Below, in pieces: positions 37,690 to 51,957 of a stretch of 64,000 bases of DNA (position 1 is its first letter; the number at the start of each line of letters is the position of its first letter). The translations under genes were made by a program, and so were the position numbers. The DNA lies in assembly GCA_964006375.1 (NCBI GenBank), contig OZ023269.1, positions 62,001-126,000 on the forward strand, read 5' to 3'. Source of the DNA: Tillus elongatus (Eukaryota > Arthropoda > Insecta > Coleoptera > Cleridae). The notes under the pieces are model-generated. The model saw nothing but the letters and a program-made list of their open reading frames with translations, was not told the origin of the DNA and ran no database searches.

Positions 37690-38825
37690 TGGAACCTGTG
37701 ATGAGCACTGACAAGTACACTTGGAAAACCCAAATCACCACAACACATTTAAAAAAAGACCTGACGATCGTTTCACTAACCAAGTTAGCGTCATCAGAGG
37801 ATGAAAAATTCTAACTATTTTAAAAACTAACATCACCTTATATACCGGATCTTAGGTAAAGGGACCGAACTGAGATGGGAAAATAAACGCAGGCAAATTC
37901 TGCAATGTATTGTCTTTTTATCGCGGGACGAGGTCTGCACTGTCCCTACTAACTTATCTAAAATGTGTCCATCTCTAGTAATTTTGGAAAGGTTCAACGA
38001 CACCTAAATTAACATAGTTTGCTTTGTCGGAACTATCTGTATCATTATGTTATTTCTAGGACGTGTTAAAAACGTGGGAATTTTTATTTAGCGAAGCAAT
38101 CGATCAGGTGGCTCGTAATCGGCGGTGGTGCCACGTTCATACAATTTTTGTTGTAACTATATTTCTCAATATATATACTTTCGAAGGAGTTCAGCTGTCC
38201 TGGTTGTCTAACATTTTTTTATTAATTTCAGATTATCTTCATTAACGTGATGATTATTATCCCAAAGATGTCGGGCGACAGTAGATCTATCTATAGTACC
38301 GTAACGTAATTGGGCTAAGTGTTCTTTGAATCTAACTAATCTAACTCCAATCGATCTTTTTGTTTGCTCGACGTACTTAAGATTACAATCTTTACAACTT
38401 ATTTCATAAATTCCCGACATTTTGTCCGTGCTATCCTTGTCTTTTAGGTTACCTAGCAAGTTTTTTAAGGTATTAGCTGCAAGTTAACTTTTTTTAAAAT
38501 GCTCTCTAGACCCCTCGGGATTCGAGGTTCAAATGGTAAGCACACAAAGTTTATTTCGGATTTCTCTCTTTTAAACGTTGTTGATTCCGTCAACATTTTC
38601 TTTGTTTTCTGTTTGTTGATTAATTTTTCCACCAGGCAAGCAGTGTATCCGTTTTATTCGGCCACGTTCTTAATATAATTTAATTCTTTGGTATATCTAC
38701 TTTTGTTTAAACGAAAATTAATTAACCGATTTACTAAAAAATTCAGACTGGCCATTTTTGTGCGTACGTATGATGTGAGTCGTTCGGAATGTAGCTTATA
38801 GTGGTGATTTCCTTTCTATAGACAT
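37690..38825 (-). mobile_element. Penelope-like element, 3' part
   Basis: The minus strand encodes the end of a Penelope-like protein. Upstream pieces (ASLNFLVNRLINF, NKSRYTKELNYI, YTACLVEKLINKQK) lead to a GIY-YIG endonuclease domain (MSGIYEISCKDCNLKYVEQT, then RFKEHLAQLRYG and ARHLWDNNHHVNEDNL). The nominal stop at 38208 follows a seven-base A run. A one-base shift there extends the frame through QPGQLNSFESIYIEKYS to a stop at 38088, the usual end of these proteins. The 3' region holds a TATATAAGG box and a hammerhead ribozyme. 5'-truncated near 38825 by a HINE-like end. Confidence 0.8.
37760..37800 (-). ncRNA. hammerhead ribozyme (Penelope type)
   Basis: Minus-strand core: CTGATGA; a 7-bp stem II (CGCTAAC / GTTAGTG, loop TTG, one G-U pair); GAAA; a 3-bp stem III (ACG / CGT with a 2-base loop); cleavage triplet GTC; and a short stem I (CCT / AGG). 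All invariant core positions are present. A very short stem III is what is described for hammerheads in Penelope-like retroelements, where they lie in the terminal repeats. Self-cleavage is inferred, not shown. Confidence 0.8.
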
Positions 38826-38899
38826 CGAATTCGAAATTTATTCAAAATTCAAGTCGGGATCTTCCCATTAGTGAATCTTTTCTACGAAAATTCACTAAT
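38826..38899 (+). repeat. HINE-like repeat, terminal fragment
   Basis: Only the last arm and hairpin remain: CAAGTCGGGATCTTCCCATT, then the hairpin ending TTCACTAA at 38899. Confidence 0.8.
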
Positions 38900-38934
38900 A
38901 CAGTGTGTATACGTTAAAGAATAACCACCCAGGT

Positions 38935-39527
<593 letters not shown>

Positions 39528-39529
39528 TC

Positions 39530-40583
39530 TTAATGCAATACGGCAAAATTTTTGAAAGAGAAGAAGTCTCTAAATCTATATTTAGTATGGACCGGTCTCG
39601 CAAAGTAAGGACAGCCACAATTAATGCAATAATGGGTTTTATTTAGTCTGTAGTTAATATCGTTTTTCCAGCTGTTTCTGCAATTCGTCTTATTAGATGA
39701 AACATCACAGGGGGATTATATTTACTTCAATACATTTTCCACACTCCGATACTGTAATCGTGTAGTAGTTTTAAGTTGTTTCCAATCCATTGTTAACGCA
39801 AAATTGAAGCTGATAACGGTTATACGGTTACAAAACTTGTGATATATTATAGTATGACTCATATGTTATGATACAATTATTGCGCAGATGCATACACAAA
39901 TTGTTGTGCAACGTTGTATGTTGTGTTATAATATTATAATGTTTTTATAAACAGTGGCGCCGTACAAGAAAGGCGTGGGGTATTACACTAACATTTTAAT
40001 TTATTTTTAATTATATATATTAAAAGTACATACACAAATAAGTAGTATTACTAAGTAAATGACAAATTGTCTGGTGAACATCAGTAGCTCAGACAGCAAT
40101 AAGAGGTTGGTATCAGAGCTCTGAAGAATAATTAAATATAAGTAATTTCTAAATATCTATTATAATAACACAATGAAATGCTATGAGCTAAAAAACCTTA
40201 TTAATAATAGTCTGGATGCAGCAAGTATGGTAATGAATTTTCATAGAAATGATCTTGCACCAAATATTTTTTATAACTTTTTTCTTGCAACATAGAAATA
40301 TAAATTTTTGTGTAAAGCCGTCAGTTGCAAAATAAAACTTTTTATTAAATGCCGAGCTTTCGGAAAAGTTTATTCAATTCTCAACGCTACAACATGAAAA
40401 GAAAAAAGTTTACAATTTACATAGGAAAAATATATAGGTTTAAAATACTTACATATAACGCTAGTTTTACTATAACTAATTATGGAATAACAAACATGAA
40501 AAAACCTTTTTGTAAATTTGACTGAAGTCGAAAAGTGCGAAACTGCCATATGAAGCTAACTATTGTGTATTTGAATATGTTTT
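39530..40583. other. AT-rich stretch with a possible decayed Penelope 3' end
   Basis: Mostly without recognised signal. At 40208-40310 there is a decayed forward start of the HINE-like family (TCTGGATGCAGCAAG). At 40315-40400 the minus strand reads GAAAGCTCGGCATTTAATAA, reminiscent of Penelope-like 3' ends, but no CTGATGA core is present. Confidence 0.4.
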
Positions 40584-41108
<525 letters not shown>

Positions 41109-41557
41109 AAATCATAAGTATGTGGTTGCTGTTGGTTAGTCAATGCTTTTCTTATTGACTCACGAGATTCATTCATCAACCTTCCATTGACTTCTGCTTC
41201 TGCCGCTGTTACAGTCCTTTTATTTAGATCTAGAGTTGTAACCACTCAGACAAACAGTGTTTTTTAACCACGTGGCTGGGCGACTGACCGAATTCATTCC
41301 CAGTTGCTGTTGATTTACTCATATTCTCTTAATATGTTTGAAGATGTGGTGTCTACTTCATTCCAAGTCACTATTAACCGACTATTTATGAAATCAAATA
41401 AGTAAATTAAATCGATTGTCATAAAATATGTAGTGTATTAAGACAAGGGAAAAAGAAATAAAACATATATAACTGTGCACATTTTGATTATATTTTAGGG
41501 TGCTTGAGAGAGGTATTGTCACAGCATAATATCTTATTAAAGTTCATTTGTAAATAG
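41109..41557. other. unassigned stretch
   Basis: No gene or repeat recognised between two HINE-like copies. Confidence 0.5.
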
Positions 41558-42093
<536 letters not shown>

Positions 42094-42409
42094 GTTTTTG
42101 TTTTTGTCTAGGAAATATGTATAGGGGTAGTGATTTCTAAAATTATTATATTTCTTCAAGTTTATTAAAGTGACATACGTTTACAAAAAAGAACGTGCGC
42201 TCTGTCTGAACATAATCTAGACACTGGCCACAATATAAATTTTAGTAATGTTTCTATTTTACACTGTGAAACCTTAAATAACAAAAGAATATGTTTAGAA
42301 GAATTTAAAATTACTTTTAACGATAACTTAATAAACTTAAAGAAAGATAATGATGCTTTGGAAGTAGTTTTAGTTACATTTATGGTTTAACGGTCTATAA
42401 TTTTTAGCT

Positions 42410-42923
42410 AATTTTCGTAGAAAAAATTCGTTAATAAGGAGACCGCGGCTTTTGAATTCTAAAAAGCTTTCTTCAAATGAGCGCAAACTAGGCTCCCTAG
42501 AATCCATATTCGGGTTTACTTTCTGTTTGCATATATACAGTGTGACGCATTTCTACGGTAAAGCTCAATATAATTGTTATTATGCAAGATAAGAGAGAGA
42601 AATTGTATACGTTACCTATAGGGTGTTTTGAGCTGCATCTTATAATATTATTTTGACAACCACAGGATGGCCCATAAGTCTTTGATGATACCTACTTTTT
42701 TTTTGAACATTCCTTATTGCATTTTTCATCGAAATATGATTTATTTTCGGAAAATTTGTGTACATTTTCAAACAAGTTATGTTGGTAAAATATGGTATAT
42801 TGTTCCTACTATATAGGTTATACCGGTGGCCAAATTGATTCCTGCTTGCATTAAAAAAACATATTTTCTATTAAAAACATTTTAGGAAAATTCACTTCCA
42901 TAACGCACTTGCTGCGTCCAGAC
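42410..42923 (-). repeat. HINE-like repeat with CAGTGTGACGCATTTC core instead of (AT)n
   Basis: Terminal hairpin variant (AATTTTCGTAGAAAAAATTCG) near 42412, arm, then in place of a microsatellite the block GTGACGCATTTCTACGGTA, leading through the long-form extension to TTGCTGCGTCCAGA at 42923. The same core occurs at 55975, 57433 and 63226, defining a subfamily. Confidence 0.75.
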
Positions 42924-43129
42924 TTTTGGATATTTCTGCAATCAGTTGCTTATGATCCTTTGTTCCACAATGAAGCACAATAGGAGGAAGATTTTTCATC
43001 TTAATTTGTTTTTTATATGTTGTTTCTTTGCGATTCTTCTATCTGCATTTTTTCTGTGGTACCACCGCCTTCATCGTCAAGATTTAGCGAGGAGTATCTG
43101 TTTATTGTTGTAGTCGTCGACTGATCCAT
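42924..43129 (-). pseudogene. LINE gag N-terminal fragment
   Basis: The minus strand starts MDQSTTTTINRYSSLNLDDE at 43129 and, after frameshifts, reads KMKNLPPIVLHCGTKDHKQL, resembling the start of Jockey-type gag proteins (PPIVLH..HK.L). It is cut by the HINE-like copy at 42923. The sequence to its right (to about 43500) may be its 5' UTR. Confidence 0.45.
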
Positions 43130-43614
43130 ATTCGATGTTTTTTAAATCTTTTGTTGAATCTGTATGGGGATTTCCACCAATTTTCTTTTAGCAGTATTTT
43201 GTTTATTAACTAATATTTCTTTTAAAAAGATATTTTGACTGCGATTTGTTATACTAGGTTCTTACAGGTTAGTAATGCGCCAATATCATAGGCATTGTTA
43301 TCCTTTGTATATATGTTGTTGTTGATAGTTCACTTGTTAGACTAATGCAGTGACACTAGTCTTATCACGAGTCACTGTTGGCTGCACGTCATGCAGGCAC
43401 CTCTATACCCTACGAAGATTGAACGGTGCTGATGAACCGGTCCTTTCCCCGAGACTACCGTAGCATTGATAGTAAAGTATGATAAAACGTAAGTAACCCA
43501 TAATGGTCTTCATGTATTTATTTTGAATATGTATAAGGTCTATTTTAGAGGCATTAGAGGCAACTATTTTAACAAATGAGAAGAGGTATGATTTTTTTCC
43601 AATAGAAAACCTAC

Positions 43615-43770
43615 AAATTGTCCGTAAAAACTGGTCCGATTTTCCTGGATAACAAACTTATCCAAGCCACTTGCAAAAGAAAATTACTCACCATATTTTA
43701 TCAAAATCGGTCATTCATTTTTGAGTTATCGGTGTGATACATACATACATACACACCCACACCCCCACAC

Positions 43771-43861
<91 letters not shown>

Positions 43862-44180
43862 CTGACCAGAGATATGTGTTCTAGGGGGCCTAGTTCGCGC
43901 TCATTTGAAGAAATTTATTCAAAATTCAAGTCGAGATCTTCTTATTAGTGATTTTTTAAAAGAAAATTCACTAAAAAGTAAATAAAAATCGGCCAAAAAT
44001 TAAGATTTCACTAAAAGCTATGATAACCAAATTTGGTGAGTAGGTTTACGATATAAAAAGTAAACTATGCACCAAAATTTAGATTTCTATGTTACAAGAA
44101 AGAAAAAGTTATAATAAAACGTTTGGTGTCAGATCATTTCTGTGAAAATTCACTACCATAACGCACTTGCTGCTTCCAGA
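43615..44180. repeat. HINE-like forward copy and adjoining reverse half
   Basis: The forward copy lacks its first terminus and runs from GGTCCGATTTTCCTGG through mixed ACATAC/ACACCC repeats and (AT)n 43774-43856 to the hairpin end at about 43977. After about 25 bases a reverse CTGGACGCAGC half follows (about 44006-44180). Confidence 0.8.
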
Positions 44181-44184
44181 CTTT

Positions 44185-45370
44185 TTTATAATATGAAAAT
44201 ACGTAAAACAAATGTGGATCATTTCTATGAAAATTCGCTACACTGACACTTGCTGCCCTCAAACTTTTTTCTTCGACTATGTATATTCCTATGTCTAGGG
44301 AATACTCCCTAGACCTGGCATCGTTGATTGGTTCTTTCTCTCTCTAGAACTCTAGACTTTACTAGAACATTACAGACAGATACACTCATAAAACAGGTTG
44401 GTGATTGTGACTAATATAATAATATTCCCACTACACTTGTTAAGAGTTTAAATAATGACATAGGCGCTTTATCACTTCTTCCATGTTTATGACTTCGCTG
44501 TTTTCATAAATTGCACCAACATAAAAGTTAGATATCTTGACTGAGCCACTGTCAATTTCACTAAATTAATGTTGGACAGACTGTCTAGCATTATTCGCAA
44601 AAATTTATTGTTACCTATATATACACCCAAGAAGGACTTATATCTTCATTCTTCATTGTTCAACATATAAATCTAAAGTGAAAGTGTGTTACTTACGTTA
44701 TATTCTAAAGTTCAGTGCTGTGCTAGGATTTAAAAGGTAAGACAATTTATTGTATTTATTTGTTACTGTCTGTATATGCACTTAAAGAGTTTGTAGTTAT
44801 TTTTTACGATAATTATACACTCATTGAATTTTTCTCATTACAAATCAAAATTATTATTTTATTTTATATGGACGGCGTATCTACTTTATAAGTTAGTTTT
44901 ACGAATTAAGTTTTAGCAACTTTCGCGAATCTTTTTTAGTCAGTTAAAACCTTATTGTTTTTTATCCTATGGCGTAAATGTTTTAAAAGTTTTTTCAATT
45001 AGTTTTAATGCAATCGCTGGTTATTATTTATTTATTTTTATTCAGATGCTTGAGAATTTAAACGAAATTATATCTATATTGCACAATTTGACGAAAATGG
45101 ACCTTTTTTTTTTGCAAAGATCAAAGTGCCATATTTTTTGCATCTGGTGACTTTTATGATCAAGCACTTATCACAAATGCGGTTATGTTATTAAGATAAC
45201 AATAATAAGTTGCTTTATCATTATTTTAATTGACAACAAATATTTAGTATTTGCGTAATATAGATGATTCTATACGTCGATTCTTGAATATTTATAAGTT
45301 TCTTTGGTAAATTTGCAGATTAGCTCCCGAACGCTTTTGTGAAAAATTTTTTGACATACATCCTTAAAAC
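44185..45370. other. AT-rich stretch without a recognised gene
   Basis: No open frame or recognised repeat. Scattered C-run signals only. Confidence 0.55.
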
Positions 45371-45374
45371 CCCC

Positions 45375-45890
45375 CTTAGAGCAAGGTGCAACAAGAAAAA
45401 TTTCTTGTTCTGCCCCCCAAGGGGAGTTACGGGGCAAGGAGCGAATAGGGGTGCTGGGCGGGGAAGATGTTAAAAAGGAAATACAAGCCTGAAAATACGA
45501 AAAAGAGCTTAGCGCCCCGATAAAAAGTCGCCCTTTTCAACAATTCTACCCCTCCTCACCCTCCACCTCCGCCGCCCCTGTGGCCAATCCCCCACAAAAA
45601 ATCAGCAGGCCAAGGTCGCGGAATGTCACCTGGGACTGTGCTAAGGGAAACGAGCTGGTAACTCATGCAAGTAGGGGGGTGGGTGCAATTTACCGGGGAC
45701 GGCACATAACACCGCCCCCATGCCGAAGGTGGCGTAACGCTACCGGACAGTATGCCCAAGGATATGAGCAGAGAGCTGACGCGTGCAGCGGAGGAAGGAA
45801 AATTCCGGGGGCGGCGGCCACCGCCCCAAAAACGGTGTGCGAGGGAGACGTATGAGAGGCCAGTATTCCCCCCTAGGCGATTCTTTTAAC
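45375..45890. other. GC-rich island of unknown origin
   Basis: Base composition jumps here to clearly GC-rich, with many CG and GGG/CCC runs, between AT-rich flanks. Overlapping frames of up to 127 codons exist, but none resembles a known domain. It directly precedes a LINE 3' end in the same orientation and may be an internal part of that element. Confidence 0.45.
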
Positions 45891-46638
45891 GAAGTCGACG
45901 TAGGTAAAATTATAATTACCTTTATTGGAGCATTTGATACTAGACTTAGAAGCCAAGAGAATATTATGGTTGGAAGGGCAAAGAAAACTATGGGGACTAA
46001 GTGCTTTTACTACATTGCACCTCGGTTATTTAATTCATTACCAGCTGAAATACGAAATGAAAGACGGTATCAGGTTTATAAGAAACAGGTCAGGAGGTGG
46101 ATTGAGAATGGTGATTATACTTATTTTGAATACTTTGTCGAACAAGGATCTAGGTATACTGATTGAGCGTCATTTTGACAGTGTGTGTGAATGTAGAGAA
46201 GTGAGGCAGCAAGTAGGTAATGTTTGTAAGATATGGTCTATAATATAAAGTAGTATATATGGCATAAATATGCATATAAAAATGGAATATACGGGTGAGT
46301 AAAAGTATGTAAGGTGTGTGTGTGTATGAAAGTGTGCGTGGATAAAAAGAAAATAGTGGAAAAATGAAGAATTGTATTATTTGCCTCAATAAGTAGAACG
46401 GACATAAATTTTTCGTAGATTATAAGGCTCCCTGTGCTCCTTGTTTCGTTTAATTTAGATTTACTTTAAGCTCAGCACACTGTTCCCTCACGGTCAAGTT
46501 CATAAATAATAGAACTTTTGTGAGGTAACATTGCGTTTATTATACATATTTAGTTATACTGGTTGTTAAAATAGGAAGACTGTAAAGATGGTGATAATAA
46601 ACATTATTATTATTATTATATTATTATTATTATTATTA
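45870..46638 (+). pseudogene. LINE 3' end with (ATT)n tail
   Basis: The frame to 46166 ends a non-LTR reverse transcriptase: VGRAKKTMGTKCFYYIAPR, LFNSLPAEIRNERRYQVYKK, QVRRWIENGDY. The pattern (F.Y.APRL.N.LP.EIR....F....R.W) is typical of the last part of LINE polymerases. A 3' UTR follows, ending in an ATT/TTA repeat (about 46603-46638), a tail type seen in several LINE clades. It is 5'-truncated, possibly within the GC-rich island. Confidence 0.65.
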
Positions 46639-46738
46639 AAGAAAATTCACTAATAGACAGGTGGTGGGAATTTCTTCAAATGCGCCCAAACGACAGCCCC
46701 TAGAATGCACATTTAGGGTCAGTTAAAATGTTTATATA
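46639..46738 (-). repeat. HINE-like repeat, arm interrupted by mariner
   Basis: The reverse arm (AAATTCACTAATAGACAGG, then AGAATGCACATTTAGGGTC) runs up to TTTATATA, where the mariner element begins. The matching (AT)n lies on its other side at 47981-48134. Confidence 0.75.
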
Positions 46739-48135
<1,397 letters not shown>

Positions 48136-48218
48136 CCATCCAGATACGCCACGGGCTCAGGTCTATATTTTTCGTTATTTCGAATTTATTTTAAACGGAG
48201 ATTGTGTAGGTTGAAAAG

Positions 48219-48230
48219 AACTACAACCTT
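48219..48230. repeat. 12-bp target-site duplication, left copy
   Basis: AACTACAACCTT, identical to 53462-53473. It immediately precedes the T run that is the poly(A) tail of the minus-strand LINE. Confidence 0.9.
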
Positions 48231-48312
48231 TTTTTTTCCCCTCAGGGCTCGTCCGCGGCCTTGCCGCCCCGATAGCACCGCAACCCTTGGTTGATTGTGC
48301 ATACCCCTAGTC

Positions 48313-51300
48313 TTACTCCACCCATTCCAAAATCACTGTGCCTTGAACTAGTCTGCACAGCGATTGGTAGGGTGAAGTTTTATATTGCTCTGTCTCCGGT
48401 CTAGAGTGACCGTAGATCAGTTGTCTTTTCCGGTCCAGAGCTATACACTCGCACAAGATGTGCTGGGCTGATTCCTCCCCCTCGCCGCAGAGTCTGCATG
48501 CGAGGTCCCCTTCGAACCGCCCCATTTTATGTAGGTGTTTCTTGACGGCCATGTGTCCCGTCAAGAGACCTGTTGTGTTTCTGAGCTGTCCTCTGCTAAG
48601 GTTTAGCAGCTCCACAGCTCTCTTTGAACTGGGTCCGTCAATTATTGACTTCCCATGTCTGAGCCCTGGACAGTCCGCCCAGTACACCTTGTGTTGGTTT
48701 CTGACCCAGGACTTAATGGCTCCCCTGGCAGTGCTCTTTGACACGCCCAGAGCCGGTTCTGGTCCCATAAATGGTTCTGCTGACCCTTTCTTCGCGAGAC
48801 TGTCAGCTTCTTCTTTGCCTTTGACCCCCGAGTGACCCGGCACCCAGATGAGGGTTACCTCATTCTGCCCAGCCAGGTCGCTCGTCTCGTCTCGGCACTC
48901 ACTCACCAGCCAGGAATTTACCCGTGGGCTACTTAGTGCCTTAAGGGCTGCCTGGCTGTCTGTGGCTATGAGGATCCGCTTGTTGGTGTAGCCCCTCCTC
49001 TTGTTCTCCCGCACACAGTGCAGGATGGCGTACATCTCGGCCTGAAACACCGTTGCATGGGCTCCGAGGGAAATACTGTGACTTACCCTCGGTCCTTCCG
49101 AGTAAACACCTGCCCCCGTCCCACGCTCCCCGCCAGATCCGTCCGTGAACCAGACGAGCGCGTCCCGTGGTATGCCCGGCGTCTCCTCCCGCCATGCCCC
49201 GCGATCAGGGATTTCCACTGTGAAGTTGTTTTCCCTGCACATTCGCGGGCTCGCGAAGTCTGACCTCATTTCAAGCATGGGTTCCTTCACGATCTCCTGA
49301 ATTTTGCAGTGGCCCCTGAAGCCTGGGTTGATCTTCAGTCTACCATTGCAGGCTAGTCTGTATAGTCCTAGCCTGGCCTCTCCCATAATAACTAAGTGTA
49401 GGGGGGGGTAGATCCAGCAACACCTCCATGGCGGCTGTTGGGGTTGAAGACATGGCCCCTGTGATGCCTAGGCAAGCCATCCTTTGGATCTTGCCTAGTT
49501 TTTGTTTGGCACTGGATTGTGTCACCTTAGGCCACCAGACCAGTGCCGCATATGTTAACGATGGTCTGACCACCCTTGTGTACAGCCAGTGGGCCATACT
49601 AGGTCTTAGTCCCCACGTTTTTCCATATAGCCGCCTAGTGACGGCTAAGGTCATGACTGCCTTACGCAGTATTTTTCCAATGTGACCATTCCAGGTTAGC
49701 TTAGAGTCCAATACGACCCCAAGATATTTTACCTCCCTGGCCATTGGAACGCTCCTACCGTATAGAGTGAGAGTTCTGTGGCTTTCACACTTCCTCCTCC
49801 TCGTAAACGGCACGACGGTTGCTTTCTCGGGGCTCACCCCGAGCCCTTGATCAACCGTCCACCCTTCCACCACTTTCAGTGCAGTCTGCATACGCTCCCA
49901 CACTGCCTGTGTGACCTTTCCTCGGACTATGATGACAATGTCGTCCGCATAGCCCTGTACCTCATACCCCCCTCCCGAGAGCCTCCCCAGCAGGCCGTCC
50001 ACGACTAGACACCAGAGCAAGGGAGACAGAACGCTCCCCTGCGGACACCCCGCCGCGACCCCCGCCAGCAGAGTCCCTCCCGCGAGTGAGGTGAACACCG
50101 CCCTGTCCCTGAGCATGGAACCGATCCACCTGCAGCAGGTCTCCTCTATTCCACGCTCCCGGGCAGCTGCCAGAACCGATCCGAACGAGGTGTTGCTAAA
50201 GGCCCCCTCTATGTCTAGGAAGGCCCCCAGCGCCACCTCCTTGTTCTCCAGCGTATTCTCCAGTTTCAGCACCAGTTGGTGCAGTGCTGTTTCTGTTGAG
50301 AATCCTGCTCTGTATGCATATTGTCCGCAGTGTAGAGGATATGCTTCCAGTACACCGCCCCTAATGTGCCGGTCGAGCAGTTTTTCCACTGTTTTCAGCA
50401 AGAAGGACATGAGACTTATTGGCCTCAGGGACTTTGCCTGGTCTGTTGGACGCCCAGGTTTAGGAATAAATACAACCCTGGCCAGTCTCCATGCCCTCGG
50501 AATGTACCCCAGAGCCAGGCTGGCCCTCATAATGAGGGTAAGCACCGGCGCCAGTATATCTATCCCCTGTTGGAGCATGATGGGCATTATTCCATCAAAT
50601 CCCGGCGATTTGTATGGCTTAAAGCTGTTAATGGCCCATCTGATTTTGCTCCAGGTAACCACCTCTTTAGCGACTGTCCAGTCTACTCTAGATGCCCGCC
50701 TATAAGGCGCCTCTATTTCTGAGTGTTCCCAGTCCGGAGGTGATTGGTTTATTATGTTACAGCCGGGGAAGTGCGTCTGGAGTAAAATTTCCATAGTTTC
50801 CTCCCCCGAGCTTGTAAAGCCTCCCGTGGGTGTTCTAAGGGAGCCTATGTTAGTCTGAGGGCCCTTAGACAGGATCTTGTGTAGTCGAGCACTCTCGGAC
50901 GTGTTTTCCACTTCTTCGCAGTGCCTCCTCCACGACTCCTTCTTGGCGTCCCTCAGTCTTTTGTTATAGGTCGATAGGGCCTGTCTATATTCATCCCATG
51001 CCCCCGACCTTTTGGCCGCGTTAAACAGCTTACGAACCTGCGTCCTCCTTTGCCTGAGGTCCTCGTTCCACCATGGGACGTTCCTGGTGGACACCCTCAT
51101 TTTCAGGGGGCAGTTGGCGTTATAGGCCGAGGTAATTGCGTCTCGCAATTGGACTGCTGCAATCTCGAGGTCTATTGAATCCCTTATGGCACTCTCAACC
51201 CCCCGCAGTTCCACAGCTAGGTCTGCCCTGTAGGCTTCCCAGTCCGCCTTGCGGGGGTCCCGGTACCATACCGTTTCTCTTTCGACTTTGGCGATTTCAA

Positions 51301-51957
51301 ACCGGATGTATCTGTGGTCTGAGCTACTCACTTCCCCAGACACAGCCCAGCTTTTAACAAAGTCACCCAGAAACTGGGTGGAAACTGTTAGGTCTAAAAC
51401 TTCCTCACGCCGTGTTGTGACGAATGTCGGTTTATTACCTCTATTCAATATGTCTAAATTAAATTTCATAAAGAATTGTAAAAGTGCCTCACCCCTAGAG
51501 TTTGTGTCCGAGCTACCCCACAACTCATGGTGCGCATTCGCATCCATGCCGATGATGGTCTGCCATCCACCTGCTCTGCCACCCACCATCAGCTGCTCCA
51601 ATTCGTTGGGTGGAGGAGGGTCCGTGCTGTCCCCTGGCAGATAGGCTGACGCGACAGTAATGTCCCTCAGCCCATCCGCTCCTCCACATCGGATTTTGAT
51701 CTTGCCAGGTCCCTGGAACAGAAATTCATTAGATGGAGAAACTCTATCCCTTCCCTGACAAAAATGCAGGCTCTCGGATTCTCGCTGGACCTGCTGTAGA
51801 TGAGCTTTCCAGTAGCTCCGCCGAGTCCCTTGATCTCTCCTTTGTAGGAGTACGGTTCCTGGATGAGGGCCACATCCGTGTTCCTCAGAGCCATTAGTAG
51901 TCCGGCCGTGGCTGCCCTACTGTGTTGGAGGTTGACCTGAAGGAACCTAAGTCCCAT
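48313..51957 (-). pseudogene. LOA-like ORF2: endonuclease, RT, RNase H
   Basis: Starts MGLRFLQVNLQHSRAAT at 51957. Endonuclease pieces: LIQEPYSYKG, IGMDANAHHELWGS, SSDHRYIRFEI. Reverse transcriptase: KSPGFDGI, GCPQGSVLSPLLW, catalytic YADDI. RNase H: WFTDGSG, QAEMYAIL, ATDSQAALKAL, VPGHSGVKGKEEAD, with all four acidic positions present. A Cys/His motif CRLCGEGEESAQHILCEC lies near the end. A one-base frameshift near 51700 splits the endonuclease, and an eighth C in a C run at 49401-49408 (the second copy has seven) shifts the frame just before the RNase H part. Confidence 0.85.

Noticed and set aside
43415..43450. CTGATGA motif as a second hammerhead ribozyme
   Set aside because: No GAAA follows (GAGAC instead), stem II does not form, and no cleavage triplet is placed correctly.
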